This document shows positions 1 through 9,490 of a stretch of DNA of 49,481 nt, piece after piece. This stretch comes from Clostridium sp. CCUG 7971. Its GTDB lineage: Bacteria > Bacillota > Clostridia > Peptostreptococcales > Peptostreptococcaceae. The notes under the pieces are model-generated. The model made no database searches. It was not told the DNA's origin and saw only the letters and a program-made list of their open reading frames with translations. A program made the translations under genes and the position numbers. Every line of letters starts with the position of its first letter. The first letter of the stretch is position 1. The stretch lies in assembly GCF_017590215.1 (NCBI RefSeq), contig NZ_JAFFPK010000010.1, positions 1 through 49,481 on the forward strand, read 5' to 3'.

Positions 1-34
1 AGATTTAAATCTTTGGTTTTGAGTTTATATTTTC

Positions 35-1840
35 TTAGTCATCTAATTTTAATACAGACATGAATGCCTTTTGAGGAACTTCAACAGATCCTACTTGTCT
101 CATACGTTTCTTACCTTCTTTTTGCTTTTCAAGAAGTTTCTTCTTACGAGATATATCTCCACCGTAGCACTTAGCTAGTACATCTTTTCTAAGTGCACTT
201 ATAGTTTCTCTAGCCACTACCTTATTTCCAACAGCTGCTTGTATTGGTATCGGGAATTGATGTCTTGGTATTTCATTTTTTAATTTTTCACACATAGATT
301 TACCTCTTGGATAAGCTCTAGTTTCATGTACTATAAAACTAAGTGCATCTACTTGTTCTTTATTTATTAATACATCAAGTTTAACAAGAGTAGAAGGAAC
401 ATATCCTTTTATCTCGTAGTCTAGTGATCCATATCCTCTAGTTCTAGATTTTAAAGCATCAAAGAAATCATATACAACTTCGTTAAGAGGAAGGTCATAA
501 TGAAGCATAACTCTCTTTTCATCTATATACTCCATATTTATCATATTTCCACGTCTTTCCTGACAAAGTTCCATAACTATACCTACATAATCTTTAGGAA
601 CTATTATATCCCCTTTAACTATAGGTTCTTCTATCATTTTGATTTCAGATACCTCTGGTAGATTAGCAGGGTTTTGTATCATAACAACTTCCCCATCAGT
701 TTTTGTAACTCTGTATATAACAGACGGTGCAGTTGTTATAATATCAAGATTAAATTCTCTTTCTAATCTTTCTTGAATTATTTCCATGTGTAAAAGACCT
801 AAGAAACCACATCTAAATCCAAACCCTAATGCTGCTGAAGTTTCAGCTTCAAACTCAAGCGCTGCATCATTTACTTGTAGCTTTTCAAGTGCATCTCTTA
901 CATTTTCATACTTTTCACCTTCACCTGGGTATATACCACAGTAAACCATTGGTGTCGCCTTTTTATATCCTGGCATAGGAATATCAGTAGGGTATTCTGC
1001 ATTAGTTATTGTATCCCCTACCTGACAACTTCTTATATCTTTAATACTTGCTGCGATATAACCAACATCTCCAGCACAAAGTTCATCAAGCTCTGTTTGA
1101 CCCGGAGCCATAACTCCAACTTCAGTTACTTCGAACTTTTTATTAGTATTCATCATTTTTATTGTCATACCTTTTTTTACAGTTCCTTCGTATACTCTAA
1201 CATAAGCTACTACACCTTTATACGCATCATAGTATGAATCAAATATTAAAGCTTTTAATGGAGCTTCTTTATCTCCTGTAGGAGCTGGTACATTTTTTAC
1301 TATAGTTTCTAATACATCTTCTATATTTAGACCGCTTTTAGCTGATATAAGCGGTGCTTCACTTGCATCAAGCCCTATTATATCTTCTATTTCTTGCTTT
1401 ATTTCATCTGGTCTAGCACTTGGTAAATCTATTTTATTTATAACTGGTAATATCTCTAAATCTTGGTCTAGAGCTAAATAAACGTTAGCTAATGTTTGAG
1501 CTTCAACTCCCTGTGCTGCATCTACTACTAATAAGGCCCCTTCACATGCTGCTAAACTTCTTGAAACTTCATAAGTAAAGTCTACATGTCCTGGCGTATC
1601 TATAAGATTTAAAAAATATTCATTTCCATCCTTAGCTTTATATACTAATCTTATATTTTGAAGCTTTATAGTGATTCCTCTTTCTCTTTCAAGATCCATG
1701 TTGTCTAATAATTGAGCTTTCATGTCTCTGTCACTAACAAGTCCAGTCTTTTGTATTAATCTATCCGCTAAGGTAGACTTACCGTGGTCTATATGAGCTA
1801 TTATACTAAAATTCCTAGTTCTACTTTGTTTATTGTCCAC
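35..1840 (-). CDS. lepA: Elongation factor 4 (LepA), ribosome-associated GTPase
   Basis: LepA is a translational GTPase that acts on stalled or mis-translocated ribosomes. The 601-residue product has the usual family length. The P-loop AHIDHGKST lies near residue 15, DTPGHVDF near residue 82 and the NKID guanine motif near residue 135, followed by EF-G-like domains and the LepA-specific basic C-terminal domain ([20 protein letters not shown]). The frame is open from an ATG at 1867, but a strong AAAGGAGG site sits just before the GTG at 1838-1840. Translation therefore most likely starts at that GTG, giving [12 protein letters not shown] after the initiator change. The gene is separated from the upstream sporulation genes by a terminator. 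Identification is certain; only the start is a choice. Confidence 0.97.
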   Translation of the reverse strand: MDNKQSRTRNFSIIAHIDHGKSTLADRLIQKTGLVSDRDMKAQLLDNMDLERERGITIKLQNIRLVYKAKDGNEYFLNLIDTPGHVDFTYEVSRSLAACEGALLVVDAAQGVEAQTLANVYLALDQDLEILPVINKIDLPSARPDEIKQEIEDIIGLDASEAPLISAKSGLNIEDVLETIVKNVPAPTGDKEAPLKALIFDSYYDAYKGVVAYVRVYEGTVKKGMTIKMMNTNKKFEVTEVGVMAPGQTELDELCAGDVGYIAASIKDIRSCQVGDTITNAEYPTDIPMPGYKKATPMVYCGIYPGEGEKYENVRDALEKLQVNDAALEFEAETSAALGFGFRCGFLGLLHMEIIQERLEREFNLDIITTAPSVIYRVTKTDGEVVMIQNPANLPEVSEIKMIEEPIVKGDIIVPKDYVGIVMELCQERRGNMINMEYIDEKRVMLHYDLPLNEVVYDFFDALKSRTRGYGSLDYEIKGYVPSTLVKLDVLINKEQVDALSFIVHETRAYPRGKSMCEKLKNEIPRHQFPIPIQAAVGNKVVARETISALRKDVLAKCYGGDISRKKKLLEKQKEGKKRMRQVGSVEVPQKAFMSVLKLDD

Positions 1841-1915
1841 CTTGTTTCCTCCTTTATTATTTATCATAACTTTTATTTTATAATATATCCTCTTTTATGT
1901 AAATAACAGTTATAT

Positions 1916-1951
1916 AAAAATAAGACTTATTATGATATAAGTCTTATTTTT
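1916..1951 (-). terminator. Terminator after the gpr-spoIIP-small membrane protein group
   Basis: A 15-bp stem (AAAAATAAGACTTAT with its complement) and 6-nt loop is followed by T-rich sequence on the minus strand. It ends the sporulation transcription unit before lepA. Confidence 0.75.
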
Positions 1952-1955
1952 ATTA

Positions 1956-2210
1956 TTATTTATTAAAATTTTTAATTATATTATCCTTAATTTCTTCAAT
2001 ATTATTAAAATCTATGTTTTCTTTTATATTACTTATTATAGAACTCATTGTAAATGTTTTTTCTCCTAACATTTGTTTAGCACTATTATCTACTATAATT
2101 ATACAAATCATTAGATTTATAGCCATACATAACATAAATACTATTTTACTTATAAATCTAATTTTTCTATTTTTATGTTTTTTCTGTATAGTCTTTTCTA
2201 ATCTACTCAT
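1956..2210 (-). CDS. Small single-pass membrane protein, function unknown
   Basis: This is an 84-residue protein with a very basic N-terminus (KKHKNRKIR), one hydrophobic segment at about residues 20-40 (IVFMLCMAINLMICIIIV) and a polar tail of about 40 residues. The topology suggests an inner-membrane anchor with the tail outside, by the positive-inside rule. I recognise no family. A GGAG site precedes the ATG. It lies 22 bp downstream of spoIIP and upstream of a terminator, so it is probably transcribed with gpr and spoIIP. A sporulation role is possible on position only. Confidence 0.7.
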   Translation of the reverse strand: MSRLEKTIQKKHKNRKIRFISKIVFMLCMAINLMICIIIVDNSAKQMLGEKTFTMSSIISNIKENIDFNNIEEIKDNIIKNFNK

Positions 2211-2232
2211 TTGATTCTCCTATTATAATAGA

Positions 2233-3192
2233 CTAATTCTTTTGTTTAAAATATTCATCTAGTATTTGAGCTACATATTTAGCACTTGCTTTTGCCTCAT
2301 CAGCGCTTGTACCATTACTTCCAACTTCTATTAACATATGGTTTTTAGCAACAAATTGATTATACTTTCCATATGGTTTCTCTACTACTGGAAGAATTAA
2401 TTCTGGATATTTACTTTGTGCAAACTTTGTTATGTCTTGTGCTAATGATCTAACATGCTCTACATTTGGATTTTTTTCTCCTACTACAAAGAAGAATTTT
2501 GCTACTTTTTCTCCATTAATAGTTGTAGTCATTCTTTTTTCTTCTGCCTTTTTAAGTGCATCATTAGTTAAATCTCTTGCATCTCTATGTAAGTCTATAG
2601 CAATATCTATACTATTATATTTAGGTAAAATAGATTGTATTGTTTTTAAACTGTTTGCATAAGCATGATTGAATGAAGGATAATCATTGTATTTAGTTGT
2701 ATGAACTACACCCCATCCTTTTTTATTTAACTCTTCTGTAACTAAGCTACCTACAGCCATTACTGAGTTTTCTTTATCCTTTGAATGGAAATTTCCTCCT
2801 GGTGAGTTTGAATATGTTTCTCCAGAGTGTGTATGGTATATTAATATTCTTGGACTTTCTTTAGTTACTCTAATGTCATTTTTATATTCTGATGTATTTA
2901 CTGTAGTTTTTGTAACTTCGTTATTGCTATTATTTTCATTACTTTTTATTTTTGGTATATTTTCTTCCCCTACATGAAATTTAATATAATCTTTTCCTTG
3001 TTTATCCTCTGTGTTTTTATTTTCATTTTTAGTATTTTTACTTACTTCCTTATTATCATCTTTAGCCTCTGGGTATGATGAGTTTACTAAAAACTTTAAA
3101 AACTCATCTTTATCCATTGAATAAGATGCTATTGGTAAAATACAAACTAACACACAGGCTATAGAAAGTGCCTTTATGCGTTTTCTTAACAT
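2233..3192 (-). CDS. spoIIP: Stage II sporulation protein P, engulfment peptidoglycan hydrolase
   Basis: SpoIIP is the amidase/endopeptidase that works with SpoIID and SpoIIM to drive engulfment of the forespore. The 319-residue product has an N-terminal membrane or signal segment (about residues 8-24) and a long low-complexity Asn/Lys/Glu linker (about 45-105). The catalytic domain has IYHTHSGETY near residue 119, the DLHRD zinc-site motif near residue 200 and LIEVGSNGT near residue 287. GGAGG lies at the correct distance from the ATG. It follows gpr by 12 bp; gpr and spoIIP are also neighbours in Bacillus. Expression during sporulation is expected from the family but I did not find a convincing sporulation sigma site. 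Confidence 0.95.
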   Translation of the reverse strand: MLRKRIKALSIACVLVCILPIASYSMDKDEFLKFLVNSSYPEAKDDNKEVSKNTKNENKNTEDKQGKDYIKFHVGEENIPKIKSNENNSNNEVTKTTVNTSEYKNDIRVTKESPRILIYHTHSGETYSNSPGGNFHSKDKENSVMAVGSLVTEELNKKGWGVVHTTKYNDYPSFNHAYANSLKTIQSILPKYNSIDIAIDLHRDARDLTNDALKKAEEKRMTTTINGEKVAKFFFVVGEKNPNVEHVRSLAQDITKFAQSKYPELILPVVEKPYGKYNQFVAKNHMLIEVGSNGTSADEAKASAKYVAQILDEYFKQKN

Positions 3193-3204
3193 TTTTACTC
3201 CTCC

Positions 3205-4161
3205 TTAATTAATGATCCTACCTGGGTGAAGAGATCTATTTAATCCTTCGCTTATTATTACTGATAAATTTTCAATAGTTTCGTCTATATCCTTAGGTGT
3301 TACTATTAAGTTTTTATCATATGGATCTAGTGAATCTTTTATTAAATTATATTTTTCTTCTTCTTTAAGTTGCTTTAACATACTATAAAAATTTTCTATT
3401 CCTTCTGATTGATTCATTAAATTGTCAATTGCTAAATCTAATACATCACTTGTTAAAGTTGCAGCGTCTACAACAGTAGGAACACCTATTGCTATAACAT
3501 CTACTCCTAAATAGTCTTTATTTAGGGCTTTTCTCTTGTTTCCTACCCCTCCTCCAGGTGCTATACCTGCGGTTGATATTTGTATTGTAGTGTTTACCCT
3601 TTCCATTTTTCTAGAGGCAAGCGCATCTATGGCTATAACTCTATCTGGTTTAATTTTATCTACAACTGATTTTACAATTTCACTTGTCTCTATCCCTGTA
3701 AGTCCCATAACCCCAGGACTTAACCCTGCTACTTCAGTAAAATCATCATCGTAATCTTTGTTATAATTTTTAAAAATATGCCTTGTTACTAGTGTTTTAG
3801 ATACAGTCTTTGGTCCTAAGGCATCTGATGTTATATTCCAGTTTCCAAGTCCTATTACTAATGTTTTTTTAGTTTTATCTGTACCTAATATTTCTGCTAA
3901 TTCATTTCTTAAGTAACCTATTACTTCTTCTCTAGATTCATCATCATCAAATTTCATAAGATTACTTTCTAAAGTTATATATTTTCCGATTCCTTTATTC
4001 ATTATTTGAGAGCCTTGTTCATCTATAACTTCAACTTTTGTTACTATACAATTTTCTAATTCTTTTTTTTCAAGTTTAACCCCTGGTATCTCACTAGATG
4101 ATTGTCCATCTTCACACATCTCTCTAGCTTCTAAGGCTAAGTCTGTTCTTATACTAATCAT
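3205..4161 (-). CDS. gpr: Germination protease (GPR), spore small acid-soluble protein endopeptidase
   Basis: GPR degrades small acid-soluble spore proteins (SASPs) during germination and is made as an inactive zymogen. The 318-residue protein opens with IRTDLALEARE, typical of the family N-terminus that is trimmed on activation. The core has GLGNWNITSDALGP (about residue 103), LSPGVMGLTGIET (about 148), the IAIDAL segment and GIAPGGGVGNKR (about 198). The AGGAGG site is 6 nt before the ATG. It heads the gpr-spoIIP unit. In Bacillus GPR is made in the forespore under sigma-G; the region upstream is AT-rich but no clear sigma-G site is visible. Confidence 0.96.
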   Translation of the reverse strand: MISIRTDLALEAREMCEDGQSSSEIPGVKLEKKELENCIVTKVEVIDEQGSQIMNKGIGKYITLESNLMKFDDDESREEVIGYLRNELAEILGTDKTKKTLVIGLGNWNITSDALGPKTVSKTLVTRHIFKNYNKDYDDDFTEVAGLSPGVMGLTGIETSEIVKSVVDKIKPDRVIAIDALASRKMERVNTTIQISTAGIAPGGGVGNKRKALNKDYLGVDVIAIGVPTVVDAATLTSDVLDLAIDNLMNQSEGIENFYSMLKQLKEEEKYNLIKDSLDPYDKNLIVTPKDIDETIENLSVIISEGLNRSLHPGRIIN

Positions 4162-4349
4162 TTTAACCCTCCTAGTACAAATTAAATGCTAGTTATAAGT
4201 GTTAACAAATTTTAGTATTTTATAACAAAAATTATAATTTTATAAATCCATGAATATTTAATTTCTGTGTTGTAAATTATTTTTATATGGGTTATAATCT
4301 AAAAAGTCAAAAGAAAAAGATATTATATAAAACTAATAAATAATTATCC

Positions 4350-4378
4350 TTGATTTTTAGATTTATTTCTGTTAAAAT
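4350..4378 (+). promoter_or_regulatory. Sigma-A-type promoter of rpsT
   Basis: A -35 TTGATT at 4350-4355 and a -10 TAAAAT at 4373-4378 are separated by exactly 17 bp, about 50 bp before the rpsT start. No other promoter-like pair is as good in the gpr/rpsT intergenic region. Confidence 0.65.
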
Positions 4379-4429
4379 CTAATATGTTGACGATGAATAT
4401 AATAAAAAAAACACGAGGGGGTGAACACG

Positions 4430-4696
4430 GTGGCAAACATAAAATCAGCTAAAAAGAGAATAAAAGTTATCGAAAAGAAAACTGCTTTAAATAGAGCTAG
4501 AAAATCTCAAGTTAAAACTGCTATAAGAAGATTCGAAGAAGCTGTATTAGCAGGAAATAAAGATGAGGCTGTATCAAGATTTGAATACGCTCAAAAGAGA
4601 ATAAGCCAAGTAGCTTCTAAAGGAACTATACACAAGAACGCTGCAGCTAGAAAGATATCTAAATTAGCTCAAAAATTAAACGGAATGAACGCTTAA
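4430..4696 (+). CDS. rpsT: 30S ribosomal protein S20
   Basis: S20 binds 16S rRNA early in small-subunit assembly. The chosen product is 88 residues, MANIKSAKKRIKV onward, exactly the family length and start. An in-frame GTG at 4421 is part of the AGGGGGTG ribosome-binding site, so the GTG at 4430 is the better start. The protein is Lys/Ala-rich and helical, ending in KISKLAQKLNGMNA. It is a monocistronic gene with its own promoter and a strong terminator. Confidence 0.97.
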   Translation: MANIKSAKKRIKVIEKKTALNRARKSQVKTAIRRFEEAVLAGNKDEAVSRFEYAQKRISQVASKGTIHKNAAARKISKLAQKLNGMNA

Positions 4697-4724
4697 TTAA
4701 CCGTTTATAATGTTAATAGATATT

Positions 4725-4755
4725 AGCCCTTGATTAAAATCAAGGGCTTTTTTAT
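4725..4755 (+). terminator. rpsT terminator
   Basis: A 10-bp stem AGCCCTTGAT/ATCAAGGGCT with a 4-nt loop is followed by a run of T. It lies 29 bp after the rpsT stop codon. Confidence 0.9.
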
Positions 4756-4766
4756 TATTAAAAATA

Positions 4767-4813
4767 AAATACAGAAAAATCTTAGTATTTATACTAAGAT
4801 TTTTCTGTATTTT
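4767..4813 (-). terminator. holA terminator
   Basis: A near-perfect inverted repeat of more than 20 bp per arm (TACAGAAAAATCTTAGTAT and complement, 3-nt loop) ends in a T-run on the minus strand, just past the holA stop. It may also back up the rpsT terminator. Confidence 0.8.
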
Positions 4814-4815
4814 AT

Positions 4816-5858
4816 TTAAATTATTTTAGAGTTGCAATACTTTCCTACTAGCATTTCTACAGCTAAATTTTCTCTTATTAACCCATTTTTTATCTTATAA
4901 TCACTTTCTAATATATAATTTAACATATCTACAATTATATCATCAGAGAAGTTTTTAGTTTGTTTTAATGCTTTCCCCGCTACAAATGGATGAATCTTTA
5001 ATTTCTCAGCTATTATTTTAGCACTATAACCATCTGTACTTAGTTGTCTAACTTGCATAACTATTTTAAATTGCTTTGCTATCATTGCAAATATACCTAA
5101 AACTGACTCCCCTTCTTGTAACATATCATTTAAAATTTTCATTGAGTCCGAAGATTTTTTTTCTCCTATGTAATCTATTAATTTAAATATATCATTTTCA
5201 ACTTTTTTTGTGATAACTTATCTATTATATCATTTGTCACTTTATTTTCTTTTCCAACAAATGAGCTTATTTTATTAATTTCATTTTCTAAATCAGATAA
5301 AGTCTTTTCACTGCTTTTATCCCTATATCCTTCTTGATCTATAAAGTACATTATTTGAGGATTGTCTATTACTACACGATTTAGTTCAAACTTCTTTTTG
5401 ACCCATTTAAATAAATCCATGTCAGATAATTTATCACAGTTAAATACTATACCTTTTTTATCAATTTTCTTAACTAAAGATTTTCTTTTATCAACATCTC
5501 CATATACAGCAAAAACTACTACTGTACTTTCCGGTATATTATCTAAATGTTCAATTAAATACTTTTCATCACTATCACTAAAATTCTTTTTCTTACCTTT
5601 TAGTAATTCAAAGTCCTTTATTATAACTATTTTTTTATCATCCATAAATGGTAGTGTCTCTATAGAGCTTATGATTTGATCTAACATAGTTTCTTTTCCA
5701 TCAATAACATCTAGGTTAAAATCTACCATACTTTCATTTAACGTGTCTTTAAATGACTTTATTGCATTTTCAATCAAGTAGTATTCTCTACCATAAAATA
5801 GGTACATATTTTCAAAGTTTTTATTTTTAAGATTATTTATAATATCCTTGTAATTCAT
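4816..5858 (-). CDS. holA: DNA polymerase III delta subunit, reading frame interrupted by one base
   Basis: HolA opens the sliding clamp as part of the clamp loader and is essential. Read from 5858, the frame gives about 217 family-type residues (NMYLFYGREYYLIENAI at the start, AAA+-like domain) and then meets a stop at 5178. The remaining C-terminal domain, with MKILNDMLQEGESVLGIFAM, continues in another frame to 4816. The switch point is a run of seven A (5203-5209 on the complement) read as CAA-AAA-AAG. One extra A, or a -1 slip on A-AAA-AAG, gives an intact 347-residue HolA. The start overlaps the end of comEC by 26 bp, so the two are coupled. An assembly error, slippage or a true mutation are all possible; loss of function is unlikely because the gene is essential. 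Confidence 0.88.
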
Positions 5859-7092
5859 TCTTTTGCTCCTTCATAACCTTCTGTTCTTTATAAATCATAT
5901 ATGAAAACACTATTGTATAATAAATAATTACACAATATATGCTTGGATTATTTACTTCAATGTATGAAAAATATAAATTACTAAGTTTTTCTAGTAAAAA
6001 ATATATTATATCTATTATAAATCCATTAAAGTTTGATATCAACTTTGCTAGTTGTATATTTATTTTAAATAAAGCTACACTCATAATGCTTAAATACATT
6101 ATAAGACCTATAAACGGCACTATTACTATATTACTAATTACCGAAATTACAGGTATACCTTTAAAATTATAATATACTACTGGTAATGTTAATATATTGG
6201 CTGATAATGTTAATGATATTAAACTTATTTTTATAATATTATTTATATAGCCATAGAAATATATTATAGACAATGTAGCGAGAAAAGACAATTGAAAACT
6301 TACATTATATATAATATATGGGTTATTTATTATTAAAAATATGCCTATCATAGATAAAGTTGATATTTGATCTCTTTTTTTATCAATAAAAACTGCTAGA
6401 TACAAAATTATAGTAAATATAACAGATCTTATTATAGACGGTGATGCCCCCACCATAATTGAATATAAAAATATAATAGATGAAAGTATTATTAATTTAT
6501 AATATTTATTTATTCCACCTATTATAAAGCTTATTAACACACAAAATATACTAGTATGAAGTCCTGAAATGGCTATTATATGACTTGTACCTGTTTTACT
6601 AAACATCTCTTTATCTTCTTTAGTAAGATTTTCTTTTTCTCCTATTATTATTGAATTTATAAAATCAGATGTTTCTTTATATAGATACCTTGTTGTACTT
6701 CTTATGTATGTCTTTATATTTCCTATTGATAGATATAATTTATTATTCCCTGACACTTCATAACTACTAATATAAATCAATCCTTTATATCCATTACTCT
6801 TTAAATATTTACCATAATTAAAATCTTCATAATTTATTCTATCTAAACTTTTAAACTTTCCTTCTATCTTTATGATTTGTCCCATTTTTATATTTCTACT
6901 TTTTTTATAATCTCTTATTAAAAATTCATCTACTTTATACTCATTATATTTTTCCTTTTCTTTTTTGTCTTTTACTAAGCCTTCTATAATTATATTTTTA
7001 TTATCATATAATATATTTTCTTTTTCATTTTTAGTATATATAGATGATATAAAAATAATAATAACAAATACTATTAGCAGTGGTCTTCTCAT
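5833..7092 (-). CDS. comEC: ComEC/Rec2-type DNA uptake channel lacking the C-terminal metallo-hydrolase domain
   Basis: ComEC is the membrane channel that moves single-stranded DNA into competent cells. This 419-residue protein has an N-terminal membrane segment, an OB-like soluble region (about 30-130) and the competence domain with GTSHIIAISGLHTSI near residue 170. Multiple membrane helices follow to the end. Many ComEC proteins reach 700-800 residues and end in a metallo-beta-lactamase (MBL) domain; here the protein stops after the membrane part with no trace of it. A separate lipoprotein gene at 9491 supplies a very similar domain. AGGAGG precedes the ATG by 4 nt. The gene overlaps holA. 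Confidence 0.88.
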   Translation of the reverse strand: MRRPLLIVFVIIIFISSIYTKNEKENILYDNKNIIIEGLVKDKKEKEKYNEYKVDEFLIRDYKKSRNIKMGQIIKIEGKFKSLDRINYEDFNYGKYLKSNGYKGLIYISSYEVSGNNKLYLSIGNIKTYIRSTTRYLYKETSDFINSIIIGEKENLTKEDKEMFSKTGTSHIIAISGLHTSIFCVLISFIIGGINKYYKLIILSSIIFLYSIMVGASPSIIRSVIFTIILYLAVFIDKKRDQISTLSMIGIFLIINNPYIIYNVSFQLSFLATLSIIYFYGYINNIIKISLISLTLSANILTLPVVYYNFKGIPVISVISNIVIVPFIGLIMYLSIMSVALFKINIQLAKLISNFNGFIIDIIYFLLEKLSNLYFSYIEVNNPSIYCVIIYYTIVFSYMIYKEQKVMKEQKNELQGYYK

Positions 7093-7170
7093 CCTACCTC
7101 CTAATACAACCTTTTTCTTTGATTATTTTCAAAGGCTTTAAATTTTAAACAATTATAATTACTAACAAAT

Positions 7171-7200
7171 AAAAAAGAGATATCTAATTGATACCTCTTA
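7171..7200 (-). terminator. Terminator after the Eis-like acetyltransferase gene
   Basis: On the minus strand AGAGGTATC pairs with GATATCTCT (one G-T pair) around a 5-nt loop, followed by six T. The stem begins at the stop codon of the gene ending at 7198. Confidence 0.75.
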
Positions 7201-8364
7201 TATATATTCATTTATATAATTTTTTTTCTTTGTAAATATAGTGTTAAATAATTTAATTACATTTTCACTACATTCATTTTCTGACTTGTTATTTATCACT
7301 AATGCCTCTTCCATATCTATATATGAAAATGATAGTTGAGTCATAGTATTTATAGTAAAATATCCATCATAATCACTATCAACTTTTTTAACTTCTAGTT
7401 TATTGTTATTTAATTTTATATTAAATACTCCATTATTTTCACTTAAAAATTGATCTTCTACGAACACATTCGCTTCTAAATTTAAATTACTATCTATATC
7501 TAAACTTTCTAAGTATTTTTCTAAGTTTATAATTCTACCCATCATAAATGGCTTTATCTTTATTTGTGAGGTTTTAGGATTATCTAGTATAAATCTTATT
7601 TTATCATTTACAGGTGACGAAATTACAACTTCTCTACATTGAGTGTTATGATTATATATAAACTTTAGCATAGATTTTAGAGAATTAATATTTTTATAAA
7701 ATAGTTCTCTAACAAACATCTTGTCTCCATTTAAGAAATAAATTATATACCCTTGATTGCCTTCATCTTCATGTATATACATATATCCATTTTCACTTTT
7801 CACTTCTTTGAATTGGTTTTTATAATATTCATCCGTCTTATAAACATTTCCATTAGTATCTTTTAAGAAAAACTTACTAATATCTATTAAATCATTTATA
7901 TGAGATTCATTTATTTTATGTAATCTACCACCTATTCTAAATCTTTTTAAATCTTCAATATCTATAGTATATTCAAGTTGGTCGTAACAATGTTCATATC
8001 CATATTGTCTATACAGTCTATAATCTATTGGCATAAGAATTGATATTAACTGTCCTTTTGCATATAGTTCTCTAAGTGTAAATTTCATTATATTTCTCAT
8101 ATATCCTCTTCCTCTAACTTGAGGTAGTGTTGAAACTCCGACTACATATGAACTATCATATACTTTATCATTTAAAATAAGTTTATATTGATTTAATTGA
8201 AGGGAAGAAACTATTTCTTCCCCTTCATTTACTACAACAGTGTTAAATCTGCTGTACTTATCGTTAAAATAATAATTTACGAAACTATCACTATCATCAA
8301 AGCAATAATTCCATATATCTTTTATATCATCTATCTCATTAGACCTAGCATATCTTATTTGCAT
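7198..8364 (-). CDS. Eis-like GNAT N-acetyltransferase
   Basis: This is a 388-residue protein of the Eis/YjcK-type layout: an N-terminal GNAT domain with the acetyl-CoA loop PQVRGRGYMRNIM (about residue 85), a second degenerate GNAT half, and a C-terminal sterol-carrier-like domain (from about 290). Members acetylate amines of small molecules or proteins; the substrate here cannot be told. The GGAGG site lies within the end of the upstream gene, whose stop is 1 bp from this ATG, so translation is coupled. A terminator follows at once. Confidence 0.82.
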   Translation of the reverse strand: MQIRYARSNEIDDIKDIWNYCFDDSDSFVNYYFNDKYSRFNTVVVNEGEEIVSSLQLNQYKLILNDKVYDSSYVVGVSTLPQVRGRGYMRNIMKFTLRELYAKGQLISILMPIDYRLYRQYGYEHCYDQLEYTIDIEDLKRFRIGGRLHKINESHINDLIDISKFFLKDTNGNVYKTDEYYKNQFKEVKSENGYMYIHEDEGNQGYIIYFLNGDKMFVRELFYKNINSLKSMLKFIYNHNTQCREVVISSPVNDKIRFILDNPKTSQIKIKPFMMGRIINLEKYLESLDIDSNLNLEANVFVEDQFLSENNGVFNIKLNNNKLEVKKVDSDYDGYFTINTMTQLSFSYIDMEEALVINNKSENECSENVIKLFNTIFTKKKNYINEYI

Positions 8365-8365
8365 T

Positions 8366-9271
8366 TTATGCCTCCCTAACAGTATACTTTTCTACAAATC
8401 TACATGGATGGTAAGAAAGTTTAGCTTTTCTAAGTCCTTCTATTCCTAAATCTTCTTCTCTGTTTACAAATTCAACATCTTCAAATTCATTTACTATAAA
8501 TTGTTGATTTATATATGGGTATAATCCTCTAATTTCCGGATTAGCTTTTTCTATATGAACTAAAGCCATATTTTTATTTAATAATTCACCAATTGTAAAT
8601 GCTTCTAATTTTCCATCTACATATATTCCAGCTACCTTTAATTTATCTTTTAAAACATCATAGTTATCAAATATTTTCTTTATTCCTATAAGTTCATCAT
8701 CCATACCTTCATCAAATTCATCATGTTCTTCTTTATTATTCGTCCATTCTTTCATTAAATCTAAACATTCTTTGAAGTTTTCTTTATCTAATAATTTATA
8801 TTCAAATCTTCCTTCATATTCATTTAAGAAATAGTTTATATGATTTCTTTTCTTTTGATTTTTTCTTCCAGCTAAAGTTCTTAAGCTTTCTCCATCATAT
8901 ACATAGTCAAATAAATCTCTTTCTTCTATATATTCAAATTTATCTGGGTATCTTTCTTTTAAAAATTCTACGATATCTTTATTAACACCTCTTAAATATA
9001 TCTTTTTATTTCCCTCTTCAAAGTGCCTTACTACAAAATCTATAACTTCAGGCAGCTTTTCTTTACGAGCTAATGGCTGTATTGAAAAGCTATCACCTTC
9101 ATATTCTCCAACTATTACTGCAAAATCTTCTCCGATATAATATCCTGTGTTATAAGCATGTTGCCACATATATAAAGTACTAAAACAGTACTCACAAGCT
9201 TCATAATCGACTAATTCAAAATATGGATCTAATTCCTGTTTTGAATTTATATTAATTTCTTTAAAAATCAT
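8366..9271 (-). CDS. DUF2156 / phosphatidylglycerol lysyltransferase-like C-terminal domain protein
   Basis: A 301-residue soluble protein made of two GNAT-like halves. The first contains LRGVNKDIVEFLKERYP and DYVYDGESLRTLAGRKNQKK, the second VDGKLEAFTIGELL and LVHIEKANPEIRGLYPYINQ. These fit the DUF2156 family related to the catalytic domain of MprF, but the membrane flippase part of MprF is absent. Such proteins probably transfer an aminoacyl or acyl group. It is the first gene of a two-gene unit with the Eis-like enzyme (1-bp gap), which suggests related chemistry. Substrate unknown. Confidence 0.78.
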   Translation of the reverse strand: MIFKEININSKQELDPYFELVDYEACEYCFSTLYMWQHAYNTGYYIGEDFAVIVGEYEGDSFSIQPLARKEKLPEVIDFVVRHFEEGNKKIYLRGVNKDIVEFLKERYPDKFEYIEERDLFDYVYDGESLRTLAGRKNQKKRNHINYFLNEYEGRFEYKLLDKENFKECLDLMKEWTNNKEEHDEFDEGMDDELIGIKKIFDNYDVLKDKLKVAGIYVDGKLEAFTIGELLNKNMALVHIEKANPEIRGLYPYINQQFIVNEFEDVEFVNREEDLGIEGLRKAKLSYHPCRFVEKYTVREA

Positions 9272-9490
9272 AAAATCCTCCTAGTTTTACTACTTTAACA
9301 TTTAATTTATAAATATATACCACTTTAATTTTATTCATTATATAAAATACTCTTTATTAATTATTTTAGTGAATCATTATTTTATTGAATTATCTTATAT
9401 TATATTGTTTAGAATATAAAATAAAATACTTTTACTAACTTATATTACCCATCTTATATTTTTTGTAAACATGTAATGAATGGAGGTATT

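Noticed and set aside
4162-4349. Sigma-G promoter for gpr
   Set aside because: An AATACTA-like -10 exists but no matching -35 at the right distance could be found.
4767-4813. Long inverted repeat as a possible mobile-element end
   Set aside because: It sits at a gene end with a T-run and no target duplication or transposase, so it is a terminator.
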